Below are positions 8,451-16,782 of a stretch of DNA of 64,000 nucleotides, in pieces. The stretch is taken from the NCBI RefSeq assembly GCF_018603905.1, contig NZ_JAHFZZ010000039.1, positions 18,353 through 82,352 of the forward strand, in the 5' to 3' direction. The stretch's first letter is position 1. Each line of letters opens with the position of its first letter. Both the position numbers and the translations under genes were made by a program. Under the pieces are notes generated by a model. That model did no database searches. It saw only the letters and a program-made list of their open reading frames with translations, and was not told the DNA's origin. The DNA is from Nonomuraea sp. NEAU-A123 (GTDB lineage: Bacteria; Actinomycetota; Actinomycetes; Streptosporangiales; Streptosporangiaceae).

Positions 8451-11179
8451 CCGCCGAAATCGTCGTCGTCCCGCACACGCACTGGGACCGGGAGTGGTAC
8501 GAGCCCTTCCAGCGGTTCCGGCTGCGGCTGGTGGCGCTGCTCGACGAGGTGCTCGACACGATGGAGCGGGAGCCCGGCTACCACTTCACCCTCGACGGTC
8601 AGCTGGCCTGCGTCGACGACTACCTGGAGGTCCGGCCGGAGAACCGCGACCGCATCGCCGCCCTGGTGGAGTCCGGGCGGCTGGCGGTCGGGCCGTGGCA
8701 GATCCTGCTCGACGAGTTCCTGTGCTCGGGCGAGAACATCGTGCGCAACCTCGAACTGGGCATGAACCGGGCCGACAAGCTCGGCGGGGCCATGGCGGTG
8801 GGCTATCTGCCCGACATGTTCGGGCACACGGCTCAGATGCCGCAGATCCTGCGACGGGCCGGGCTGCTGCACGCCTGCGTCTATCGCGGGGTGCCGTCGT
8901 CCGTGGTGACCGACGCCTTCGCCTGGGTCGCGCCTGACGGCACGGCTCTGCGGACGCAGTACCTGCCTGCCGGCGGATATGGCAACGGGGCGCACCTGTT
9001 CGAGGATCCCGCGCAACTGCCGGAGCGGGCCGCCGAGTTCATCGAGCGGATGCGGGAATGGCACGGGCCCGAGGGGGCGCTGCTGGCGATGTACGGAACC
9101 GACCATTCGGCTCCCGTACGCGGGTTGCCCGGCATGGTGGCCGACATCGGCGCCCGCATGGACACCTTGACCGGATATATCGGTGCTTATTCGGGTTCGG
9201 TGGAGGGGCTGCCCCGGGTCTCCGGCGAGCTGCGCTCACACGCCCGCGCGAACATCCTGCCCGGCGTCATCTCCGTGCGCGCCCACGTCAAGCAGGCCAT
9301 GGGGCGGGCCGAGCGGATGGTCGAGCGCTACGCCGAACCGCTGGCCACACTGTGGGGCGGCGACTGGCCCGGCCGGTTCCTCGACATGGCGTGGTGGCGG
9401 CTGGTGGACGCCAGCGGGCACGACTCGGTGACCGGCTGCGGTGTCGACGACACGGCCCAGCAGGTCGCCGCGCGCATCGCCGAGGCCGAGCAGCTCGGGC
9501 AGGCCGTCCGCGACATGGTGACGGCCAGGCTGTCCGCCGCCGTACCGTCGGACGGGGTGCTCATCGTCAACCCGACGCCCGCCGCCCGGCGCGGCGTCGT
9601 GGTGGTGGACGTGGCGGGCCGGGACCCGCTGGTGGACCCGGCCGGCGCGCCGGTGCCCGCGCAGACCCTGGAGTACGCGCCCACGCTGTTGCTGGATGCC
9701 GAGATGGACCCGGCCACCGCGCTGACCTTCATCCACGGCACGGAGCTGTACGGTCAGCACATCACCGGCTGGTCGGTGGACGGCGGCACGCTGACGTTCA
9801 CGGTGGCGCGGGAGTCCGCGGTGGCTTTCAACGTGGCGCAGGTACGCGGGGCGCTGGACGGGGTGACCCGGGTGCGGATCGTCGCCGAGGCCCGCCGTAC
9901 CGTGGCCGCGCTCGTCGAGACACCGCCCTTGGGACACACGAGCGTCCGCCCGGCACCGTACGACTCGGCGACGGTGCACAACTCGTCGGCGCCGCATGGC
10001 TCCTCGGCGTCCGGTGGCTCCTCCGCCGTGAGTGCGCCGGTCGCCGGGGTGCGGGCCGAGGAGCGGGTGCTCGACAACGGGCTGCTGCGCGTCGAGGTGG
10101 CGGCGGACGGGACGCTGACGCTGACCGGCGCCGACGGGACCACCCTCACGGGCGCGGGCCGCATCGTGGACGGCGGCGACGTGGGCGACACCTACAACTA
10201 CGCGCCCCCGGCCGACGACCGGATCGTGTCGGACCCGGAGTCGGTCGAGCTGACGCCGGTCTACTCGGGACCGCTGCTGGCCGCCTTCGACGTCCGCCGC
10301 ACCTACCGCTGGCCCGCCGCGGGCCAGGGCATCGAGGGCACCCCGGAGATCCCGGCCGCCGCCAGGACCGAGACGACCGAGGAGATCGTCGTCGACACGC
10401 GGGTCGAACTGCGGGCCGGCGAGCCGTACGTCAGACTGCACGTCTCGTTCGACAACCGCTGCTCCGACCACCGGGTACGCCTGCACGTACCGCTGCCCGC
10501 GCAGGCGGCGGCCTCGTACGCGGAGGGTCAGTTCGCGGTCGTCACCCGCGGCCTGACCTCGGAGGCGGGCTGTGGCGAGGTGCCGCTGCCCACGTTCCCG
10601 GCCTCCGGGTGGGTGGCCGCCGGCGGGGTCGCGGCGCTGCTGGAGCACGTCACCGAGTACGAGCTGGCCGACGGCGGCGCGGAGCTCGCCCTGACCCTGC
10701 TCCGCTCGGTCGGCTACCTCTCACGCAACCTGCACGCCATGCGCCCCGAACCAGCAGGCCCCCAACTGCCGACCCCGGCCGCCCAGTCACGCGGCCTGCG
10801 CACGGTCAGCCTGGCGCTCATGCCGTACAGCGGCTCGTGGGAGGCGGTGCCGCCGGCGGCCGAGACGTTCCGGCACGACCTCCTCGCGGTCCCCGGCACC
10901 GGCGACCCGTCCCTTAGCCTGCCCCCGGCGGCTCCCGGCCTGTCGGTGACGGGCGACGGCGTGGTCATGACCTCGCTCAGGGTCCGCGACGGCTGGCACG
11001 AACTCCGTGTCGTGGCTCTGTCGGAAACCTCCGCGGACGCGGTCATCTCCGGCTCGTTCACCCGGGCTCGCCATGCCGACCTCCGCGGCCGTCCAGGCGA
11101 CCCGCTGCCTGTCTCATCCGGAACCGTCCGCCTCGCGCTGCGCCCTTGGGAGATCGCCACCATTCAATTGGTCAACTAA
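8447..11179 (+). CDS. Alpha-mannosidase, glycoside hydrolase family 38
   Basis: The protein has 910 residues. The zinc-binding motif PHTHWDREW is at residues 9-17, and the nucleophile motif YLPDMFGHTAQMPQIL has its Asp near residue 123. C-terminal beta domains follow, interrupted by a Ser/Ala-rich low-complexity stretch around residues 505-530. GH38 enzymes retain configuration and release alpha-linked mannose. There is no signal peptide, so it acts on an imported substrate. The GTG start overlaps the oxidoreductase stop. It is the last gene of the operon and the best clue that the transported compound is mannosylated. Confidence 0.9.
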   Translation: MTAEIVVVPHTHWDREWYEPFQRFRLRLVALLDEVLDTMEREPGYHFTLDGQLACVDDYLEVRPENRDRIAALVESGRLAVGPWQILLDEFLCSGENIVRNLELGMNRADKLGGAMAVGYLPDMFGHTAQMPQILRRAGLLHACVYRGVPSSVVTDAFAWVAPDGTALRTQYLPAGGYGNGAHLFEDPAQLPERAAEFIERMREWHGPEGALLAMYGTDHSAPVRGLPGMVADIGARMDTLTGYIGAYSGSVEGLPRVSGELRSHARANILPGVISVRAHVKQAMGRAERMVERYAEPLATLWGGDWPGRFLDMAWWRLVDASGHDSVTGCGVDDTAQQVAARIAEAEQLGQAVRDMVTARLSAAVPSDGVLIVNPTPAARRGVVVVDVAGRDPLVDPAGAPVPAQTLEYAPTLLLDAEMDPATALTFIHGTELYGQHITGWSVDGGTLTFTVARESAVAFNVAQVRGALDGVTRVRIVAEARRTVAALVETPPLGHTSVRPAPYDSATVHNSSAPHGSSASGGSSAVSAPVAGVRAEERVLDNGLLRVEVAADGTLTLTGADGTTLTGAGRIVDGGDVGDTYNYAPPADDRIVSDPESVELTPVYSGPLLAAFDVRRTYRWPAAGQGIEGTPEIPAAARTETTEEIVVDTRVELRAGEPYVRLHVSFDNRCSDHRVRLHVPLPAQAAASYAEGQFAVVTRGLTSEAGCGEVPLPTFPASGWVAAGGVAALLEHVTEYELADGGAELALTLLRSVGYLSRNLHAMRPEPAGPQLPTPAAQSRGLRTVSLALMPYSGSWEAVPPAAETFRHDLLAVPGTGDPSLSLPPAAPGLSVTGDGVVMTSLRVRDGWHELRVVALSETSADAVISGSFTRARHADLRGRPGDPLPVSSGTVRLALRPWEIATIQLVN

Positions 11180-11203
11180 CAGTAATGTAACGATCGCAGA
11201 GAG

Positions 11204-11209
11204 TAATAT
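11204..11209 (+). promoter_or_regulatory. Possible -10 element of a leaderless promoter
   Basis: TAATAT ends 7 bases before the ATG at 11217, and no Shine-Dalgarno sequence lies between them. This spacing is typical of leaderless actinobacterial transcripts. No convincing -35 was seen. Confidence 0.4.
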
Positions 11210-11216
11210 CTCGACC

Positions 11217-12062
11217 ATGACCACCCCATTGCACGAGGGGCTGGTCGGGATCACTACTCTCGACCCCGGACATACGGCGCAAATGCTGCGCGAACTGTTC
11301 GCCCTCCCGATACCCGCCGAGTTCAAGGCCGCCCGGGTCTGTAGCGACTTGTCGGAGGCTGTGCCGGCCCCCTTCCGGGCGGACGCGGCGCTGCTGTACG
11401 GCGATGAGCCCAGCACCAAGCTGGGCGTCATCGTCGAGGTCCAACTGAGCGACGACAAAGAGAAGCGCTGGTCATGGCTCTCCTACATCGCCAACCTCCG
11501 AGCCCGTGACGAGTGTCCCGTCTGCCTGGTCGTCATCTGTCCCGACCGGGCTACGGCTCGCTGGGCCTCGCGTCCCATAGAAACGGGTCACCCCGGCCTG
11601 ACCCTGATCCCGCTGGTGGTCGGCCCCGACAACACCAAGGCCATCACGGATGTCGCGGAGGCCATCGGCAACATCGGCCTCGCGGCGGTCTCCGCGATCA
11701 CCCAGAGTGATCATCCAGAGATAGCGGGCATCCTCGCCGCGCTTACGGAGGCTTTGGACGGCCTCGATCCGGACGTGGCGCGAGGCTACGCTGAATATGT
11801 CACCGTGGCGCTGAAAGGCAACGCGCAGAAGGAAATGGAGCGACTCATGGCCACAGAGACCTACCGCTACCAGGGGGAGTACGCCCAAAGCCTCCTCGCC
11901 AAGGGCGAGGTTAAGTCGCTGCTCATTTTCCTCGAGGCGCGAGGGATAGCGCTGTCCAACAGCGACCGTGAGCGCATCACGACCTGTGGTGACGCCGCAC
12001 GCCTCGAGCTGTGGCTGGAGCGAGCAGCTCTGGTCTCCACGGTGGAGGAACTCTTTGCCTGA
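11217..12062 (+). CDS. Rpn/PD-(D/E)XK nuclease-like protein of unknown role
   Basis: The protein has 281 residues. It resembles a family abundant in actinomycete genomes related to Rpn (recombination-promoting nuclease/putative transposase) proteins. The candidate metal centre is an Asp in FRADAALLYG followed by GVIVEVQLSDD, the E-x-Q variant of the PD-(D/E)XK core. The C-terminal part has the repeated YQGEYAQSLLAKGE and RERITTC segments. ATG at 11217 is selected over the much longer upstream reading frame, which would run through the mannosidase gene. Function is unknown; nuclease activity is inferred. Confidence 0.65.
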   Translation: MTTPLHEGLVGITTLDPGHTAQMLRELFALPIPAEFKAARVCSDLSEAVPAPFRADAALLYGDEPSTKLGVIVEVQLSDDKEKRWSWLSYIANLRARDECPVCLVVICPDRATARWASRPIETGHPGLTLIPLVVGPDNTKAITDVAEAIGNIGLAAVSAITQSDHPEIAGILAALTEALDGLDPDVARGYAEYVTVALKGNAQKEMERLMATETYRYQGEYAQSLLAKGEVKSLLIFLEARGIALSNSDRERITTCGDAARLELWLERAALVSTVEELFA

Positions 12063-12282
12063 GAGCTACCTCTACCAGGGGGAGTACGCCCAGAGCCTGC
12101 TCGCCAGGGGGCGAGCCAAGGGAGTGGCCAACGCGGTAGTCATAGTGCTCAAGTCCCGAGGGGTCGTGCTGTCCGACGCCGACCGTGAGCGCGTCTACGG
12201 CTGCAGTGATCTGGAGCTTCTTCTCGATGTGTGGCTGATACGTGCGATCTCGGTTCACTCGGCCGAGGAGCTCTTCGCCTGA
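12055..12282 (+). CDS. Truncated tandem duplicate of the Rpn-like C-terminus
   Basis: This is a 75-residue product starting at TTG 12055, which overlaps the previous stop; GGAGG at 12044-12048 provides a well-spaced ribosome site. From YQGEYAQSLLARG through DRERV to SAEELFA it copies the last 70 or so residues of the upstream protein, and DNA identity is visible across the first 40 bases of the repeat. It lacks the nuclease-like core. It is either a decaying duplication or a small regulatory domain protein. Confidence 0.5.
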   Translation: MPESYLYQGEYAQSLLARGRAKGVANAVVIVLKSRGVVLSDADRERVYGCSDLELLLDVWLIRAISVHSAEELFA

Positions 12283-12302
12283 CCCGAACGTGAACGATGA
12301 CC

Positions 12303-12329
12303 GAGGCGGGACCCAACGGGACCCGCCTC
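12303..12329. terminator. Hairpin between convergent genes
   Basis: GAGGCGGG and CCCGCCTC form an 8-bp stem with a short inner CCC/GGG pairing. It lies between the Rpn duplicate and the Lrp gene, which converge here, and could terminate both directions. There is no U-tract. Confidence 0.55.
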
Positions 12330-12333
12330 ATGA

Positions 12334-12828
12334 TCAGCGTGTCCCCCACGAATAAGTCTGCTTGCGCAGCTTCAGGTACACGAACGACTCGGTGGCCCGC
12401 ACGGCCGGAATGGCGCGGATCTTGCTGAGGATCTCCAGCAGATGCCCGTCACCCTCGCACACCACCTCGACGATGACGTCGAAGGACCCGGCCGTCAGGA
12501 CGACGTAGTCGATCTCGTCGATGGCCGCCAGTTCGTCCGCGATCGAATCCAGATCGCCCTCGCAGTTCACCCCGATCATCGCCTGGCGCGGGAAGCCGAG
12601 CGTGAGGGGGTCCGTGACGGCGACGATCTGCATTACTCCGGCCTCCTGCAGGCGTTGCACCCGCTGCCTGACCGCCGCCTCCGAGAGGCCGACGGCCTTG
12701 CCGATCGCCGCGTACGGCATGCGCCCATCGCCCTGGAGCTGCTCGATGATCTGCTTGGAGAGATCGTCGAGCACGAACGGCGCGGGGGCGGCGTCATTGC
12801 TGCGGCGTACGCGGGGCGGCGTGGACAT
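12334..12828 (-). CDS. Lrp/AsnC family transcriptional regulator
   Basis: The protein has 164 residues. The N-terminal winged helix-turn-helix (about 20-70) includes IIEQLQGDGRMPYAAIGKAV and LSEAAVRQRVQRLQEAG. The C-terminal RAM ligand-sensing domain has VLTAGSFDVIVEVVCEGD. Lrp members sense amino acids or related metabolites and usually control an adjacent operon. It is divergent from the aminobutyraldehyde dehydrogenase/pot operon, and the shared region carries an inverted repeat at 12927-12962, so it is the likely regulator of putrescine uptake and oxidation. AGGAGG lies about 10 bases before the ATG. Confidence 0.88.
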   Translation of the reverse strand: MSTPPRVRRSNDAAPAPFVLDDLSKQIIEQLQGDGRMPYAAIGKAVGLSEAAVRQRVQRLQEAGVMQIVAVTDPLTLGFPRQAMIGVNCEGDLDSIADELAAIDEIDYVVLTAGSFDVIVEVVCEGDGHLLEILSKIRAIPAVRATESFVYLKLRKQTYSWGTR

Positions 12829-12926
12829 TGTGAGGGGGCCTCCTACCGGTCCGGCGTTGCGGGCGCGTTCCCGCTGCGTTGCCGTCCTGGTGCGACATGG
12901 TGTCAGTTATTGGGTCTCTGTCAAGC

Positions 12927-12962
12927 GATTTCGTAGCAATTTGATATATTCACCACGAAATC
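12927..12962. promoter_or_regulatory. Inverted repeat, probable Lrp-type operator
   Basis: GATTTCGT (12927-12934) and ACGAAATC (12955-12962) are perfect inverted copies about 28 bp apart centre to centre. They enclose an AT-rich segment with TTGATATATT in an otherwise GC-rich region. Lrp-family dimers bind such spaced half-sites and wrap DNA. The site lies between the lrp-type gene and the dehydrogenase operon. Confidence 0.55.
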
Positions 12963-13029
12963 CCTTGTCGTGATGCATGCGCTCTGTAAGAGTCTCGGCA
13001 TCTCAGCCACCTCACGAGGAGGTCATACC

Positions 13030-14463
13030 TTGACCACCCGTCTGCAGAACTTCATCAACGGTGAGTTCGTGGACGCCAAGAGCGGCCGATTCTCCGATGT
13101 CATCGACCCGTGCACGGGCGAGGCCTACTTGCAGGCCCCGATCTCGGGCACCGAGGACGTCGACACCGCCTACGCCGCCGCGGCCGCCGCGTTCGAGTCA
13201 TGGGGACAGACCACCCCGGGGGAGCGGGCCAACCTGCTGCTCAAGGTCGCCGACGCCATCGACGCCCGGGCCGACGAGATCAACGAGGCGGAGTGCCTGA
13301 ACACCGGCAAGCCGCGGGCCCGCATGGCCGAGGACGAGACCCCGGTCGCGTCCGACCACTTCCGCTTCTTCGCCGGCGCGGCGCGTACGCTGGAGGGTCC
13401 GACGTCGGGTGAGTTCCTCGCCGAGCACACCAGCGTCATCAGGCACGAGCCGATCGGCGTGATCGGGCAGGTCACGCCGTGGAACTACCCGATGATGATG
13501 GCGGTCTGGAAGATCGCCCCCGCGCTGGCCGCCGGCAACACGATCGTGCTCAAGCCGTCCGACACCACCCCGGCCTCCACGCTCAAGCTGGCCGAGATCA
13601 TCGGTTCGGTGCTGCCCGCCGGGGTCTTCAACGTGGTGACGGGTGACCGGGAGACCGGCGCGCTCGTCGTGGGCCATCCGACCGCGGCCATGGTCGCCAT
13701 CACCGGTTCCGTCGGCGCGGGCATGGCGGTGGCCAAGACCGCCGCCGAGGATGTGAAGCGGGTTCACCTGGAGCTCGGCGGCAAGGCGCCCGTCGTGGTC
13801 TTCGAGGACGTCAAGGACCTGCGCAAGGCCGCCGGCGACATCGCCACCGCGGGCCTCTACAACGCGGGCCAGGACTGTACGGCCGCGTGCCGCGTGCTGG
13901 TTCACGAGAGCGTGCACGACGAGTTCGTCGCCGCCCTCACCGAGGCCGCCGCGGGCACCGTGACCGGGGACCTGTCCAACGACGAGGCGCTGTACGGCCC
14001 GCTCAACAACGAGACCCAGCTGGCCAAGGTGCAGGGCTTCATCGAGCGCGTCCCGGCGCACGCCAAGGTGCTCACCGGCGGTAACCGCGTCGGGGAGAAG
14101 GGCTACTTCTTCGCCCCCACCATCGTCGACGGGCTCAAGCAGGACGACGAGATGGTGCAGAACGAGGTGTTCGGCCCGGTCATCACCGTCCAGACGTTCT
14201 CCGACGAGGCCGACGCGCTGTCCAAGGCCAACGACGTCAGGTACGGCCTGAGCGGCTCCGTCTGGACGTCCGACCACGGCCGCGCCATGCGCATGTCCAA
14301 CAGACTCGACTTCGGCGTGGTCTGGGTGAACACGCACATCCCGTTCGTGTCGGAGATGCCGCACGGCGGCTTCAAGCACTCGGGGTACGGCAAGGACCTT
14401 TCGGTGTTCGGTCTGCATGACTACACCAGGGTCAAGCACGTCATGCACTACATCGGCGACTAA
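13030..14463 (+). CDS. patD: Gamma-aminobutyraldehyde dehydrogenase
   Basis: The protein has 477 residues and belongs to the NAD-dependent aldehyde dehydrogenases. It would oxidise 4-aminobutanal to GABA in putrescine degradation. The general base is in HLELGGKAPVVV (Glu near 248) and the catalytic Cys is in NAGQDCTAACR (near 283). The C-terminus GFKHSGYGKDLS and YTRVKHVM match this subfamily. The TTG at 13030 is chosen because GAGGAGG sits 7 bases upstream and it gives the family-typical MTTRLQNFINGEF; a frame-open extension to 12970 is unlikely. It is the first gene of the pot operon. Confidence 0.85.
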   Translation: MTTRLQNFINGEFVDAKSGRFSDVIDPCTGEAYLQAPISGTEDVDTAYAAAAAAFESWGQTTPGERANLLLKVADAIDARADEINEAECLNTGKPRARMAEDETPVASDHFRFFAGAARTLEGPTSGEFLAEHTSVIRHEPIGVIGQVTPWNYPMMMAVWKIAPALAAGNTIVLKPSDTTPASTLKLAEIIGSVLPAGVFNVVTGDRETGALVVGHPTAAMVAITGSVGAGMAVAKTAAEDVKRVHLELGGKAPVVVFEDVKDLRKAAGDIATAGLYNAGQDCTAACRVLVHESVHDEFVAALTEAAAGTVTGDLSNDEALYGPLNNETQLAKVQGFIERVPAHAKVLTGGNRVGEKGYFFAPTIVDGLKQDDEMVQNEVFGPVITVQTFSDEADALSKANDVRYGLSGSVWTSDHGRAMRMSNRLDFGVVWVNTHIPFVSEMPHGGFKHSGYGKDLSVFGLHDYTRVKHVMHYIGD

Positions 14464-14480
14464 AAGGACAGTGCCTGGAC

Positions 14481-15545
14481 ATGGCCGAGCTGAACGCGAT
14501 CGAACTAGATGACGTCGTCAAGGAGTACCTCTCACACGGCGAGGTCGTCCAGGCCGTCAAGGGCATCACGCTGGGCATCGCCGAGGGGGAGTTCTTCTCT
14601 CTCCTCGGCCCGTCCGGCTGCGGCAAGACCACGACCATGCGGATGATCGCCGGGTTCGAGGACCCGTCGCGCGGTGTGGTCAGGCTGCACGGCAACGACG
14701 TGACGGACGTCCCGCCGAACAAGCGTGACGTGAACATGGTTTTCCAGTCCTACGCGCTGTTCCCGCACATGAGCGTGTGGGACAACGTGGCCTTCGGGCT
14801 CAAGCAGCGCAAGGTCGCGCAGCCGGAGATCAGGCAGCGCGTGGGCGAGATGCTGGAGATCGTCGATCTCACCGGCCGGGAGAAACGCCGGCCGCGCGAG
14901 ATGTCCGGCGGCCAGCAGCAGCGGGTGGCCCTGGCGCGCGCCCTGGTCAACAAGCCGCGAGCGCTCCTGCTCGACGAGCCGCTCGGCGCGCTCGACCTCA
15001 AGCTCCGCCAGGCCATGCAGATCGAGCTCAAGCGCATCCAGCGCGAGGTCGGCATCACGTTCGTGTACGTGACGCACGACCAGGGCGAGGCGCTCACCAT
15101 GAGCGACCGGATCGCGGTCATGAACGACGGCCTGGTCGAGCAGTTGGGCGGGCCGCGCGAGATCTACGAGCGGCCCGCGACGACCTTCGTGGCCGGGTTC
15201 ATCGGCACCTCCAACCTGCTCGCGGGCACGGCGACCGGCGGCGTGCTGTCCATCGGCGGCGGCCAGGTGCTGGTGGAACAGGACGGCCAGGTCAGCGTGA
15301 CCGTCCGGCCGGAGAAGATCACCATCTCGACGGAGAAGCCCGACGGCGACGTGAGCGTCGTGCCCGGCACCGTGGCCGAGGTGGTCTACCTGGGGACTTA
15401 CACGAGTTATGCCGTGAGCCTCGCGGATGGGGCGGAGATCACGGTGTTTCAGCAGAACGCGCTCGACTCGACGACCACCGCAGAGCGGGGCGATCCCGTC
15501 TGGTTGTCGTGGCGGGCGCAGCACTCTTATGCGATTGGAAGTTGA
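14481..15545 (+). CDS. potA: Spermidine/putrescine ABC transporter ATP-binding protein
   Basis: The protein has 354 residues and is the cytoplasmic ATPase of a polyamine importer. Walker A is GPSGCGKTTT, the signature MSGGQQQRVALARAL, Walker B LLDEPLGALD and the switch VTHDQGEA. A C-terminal TOBE domain contains VTVRPEKI. It follows the dehydrogenase by 17 bases and precedes the binding protein by four, forming an operon with potD, potB and potC. Assignment to polyamines rests mainly on the neighbours. Confidence 0.87.
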   Translation: MAELNAIELDDVVKEYLSHGEVVQAVKGITLGIAEGEFFSLLGPSGCGKTTTMRMIAGFEDPSRGVVRLHGNDVTDVPPNKRDVNMVFQSYALFPHMSVWDNVAFGLKQRKVAQPEIRQRVGEMLEIVDLTGREKRRPREMSGGQQQRVALARALVNKPRALLLDEPLGALDLKLRQAMQIELKRIQREVGITFVYVTHDQGEALTMSDRIAVMNDGLVEQLGGPREIYERPATTFVAGFIGTSNLLAGTATGGVLSIGGGQVLVEQDGQVSVTVRPEKITISTEKPDGDVSVVPGTVAEVVYLGTYTSYAVSLADGAEITVFQQNALDSTTTAERGDPVWLSWRAQHSYAIGS

Positions 15546-15549
15546 CCCC

Positions 15550-16779
15550 ATGGACCGCTCGCTCAACCCGGCCCTTCTGCGGGGCATGACTCAGGCCCGC
15601 ACTCGTCGAGACGCCTTCAGGATCGCCGGTCTGTCCGCCGCCGGGCTCGCCCTCGCCGCCTGCGGCGTGCAGGGCAAGAAGGCGGAGGCGCCCAAGACCG
15701 ACGCCGTCAAGGACTTCTGGGCCAAGCAGACCAAGCACGGCCGCGTGGTCTTCGCCAACTGGCCCGAGTACATGCCCGAGGACCAGGCGCCGCTGAAGAA
15801 GTTCCAGCAGGCCACCGGCATCTCGTACCAGTACAAAGAGGTCATCAACGAGAACGCCGAGTTCTTCGGCAAGCTCGACCCCGTGCTGAGGGCGGGCCAG
15901 TCGATCGGCTACGACATCGTCGTGATGACCAACGGCATCCAGCTCCAGCACATGATCGAGCTGGGCTACGCCACGCCGCTCGACCACTCGAAGATGCCGA
16001 ACTTCCTGGCCAACGCCGGAGACAAGTACAAAGAACGCTCCTACGACCCCGGCAACGTCTACACGATGCCGTACACGTCGGGCGTGACCGGGATCGCGTA
16101 CAACACCAAGTACGTCGAGGACGACATCAAGAGCATCGGCTCGCTGTTCGACCCGAAGTACAAGGGCCGGGTCGGCATGATGAACGATGCTCAGGAGATC
16201 GCCAACTTCGGCATGTTCGCCCTGGGCCTGGACCCGGAGAAGTCAACCGAGAACGACTGGAAGCAGGCCGGGGAGAAGCTCAAGGCCCAACGCGACGCCG
16301 GAATCGTCCGGAAATATTACGACCAGAGCTACATCGATGCCGTGTCCAAGGGCGACGTCTGGATCAGCATGGCCTGGTCGGGCGACGTCTTCCAGCGGCA
16401 GCTCGCCGGTGAGCCGGTCAAGTTCGTCGTGCCCGAGGAGGGCGGCACGATCTGGACCGACAACATGCTCATCCCCAAGAACGCCGCCAACCCGGTCGAC
16501 GCGATCACCCTCATGGACTACCTCTACCAGCCGGCCGTCGCCGCCGAGCTGGACGAGTTCATCCAGTACGTCACGCCGGTGCCGGCCGTACAGGATCTGC
16601 TGCGTGAGAAGGCCACGAAGGCGACGGGCGAGGGGAAGAAGTCGCTGGAGCAGATGGTCGAGAGCCCGCTGATGTTCCCGTCGGAGGCCGAATACGCCAA
16701 GCTCCGCACCTACGTCAAGCTGAGCACGGCGCAGGAGCAGGTCTTCAACCCGATCTTCCAGTCGATCACGCAGGCGTAG
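15550..16779 (+). CDS. potD: Polyamine ABC transporter substrate-binding lipoprotein (PotD-like, Tat signal)
   Basis: The protein has 409 residues. The N-terminus contains a twin-arginine-like TRRDAFRIAG followed by a hydrophobic segment and lipobox LAAC, suggesting Tat export and lipidation. The mature part has FANWPEYMPEDQ and YDIVVMTNG, characteristic of the spermidine/putrescine-binding family 8. ATG at 15550 has GGAAG 8 bases upstream; an internal ATG at 15589 would still keep the signal. A Tat route would be a notable difference from Sec-exported PotD of enteric bacteria. Confidence 0.85.
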   Translation: MDRSLNPALLRGMTQARTRRDAFRIAGLSAAGLALAACGVQGKKAEAPKTDAVKDFWAKQTKHGRVVFANWPEYMPEDQAPLKKFQQATGISYQYKEVINENAEFFGKLDPVLRAGQSIGYDIVVMTNGIQLQHMIELGYATPLDHSKMPNFLANAGDKYKERSYDPGNVYTMPYTSGVTGIAYNTKYVEDDIKSIGSLFDPKYKGRVGMMNDAQEIANFGMFALGLDPEKSTENDWKQAGEKLKAQRDAGIVRKYYDQSYIDAVSKGDVWISMAWSGDVFQRQLAGEPVKFVVPEEGGTIWTDNMLIPKNAANPVDAITLMDYLYQPAVAAELDEFIQYVTPVPAVQDLLREKATKATGEGKKSLEQMVESPLMFPSEAEYAKLRTYVKLSTAQEQVFNPIFQSITQA

Positions 16780-16782
16780 GAG

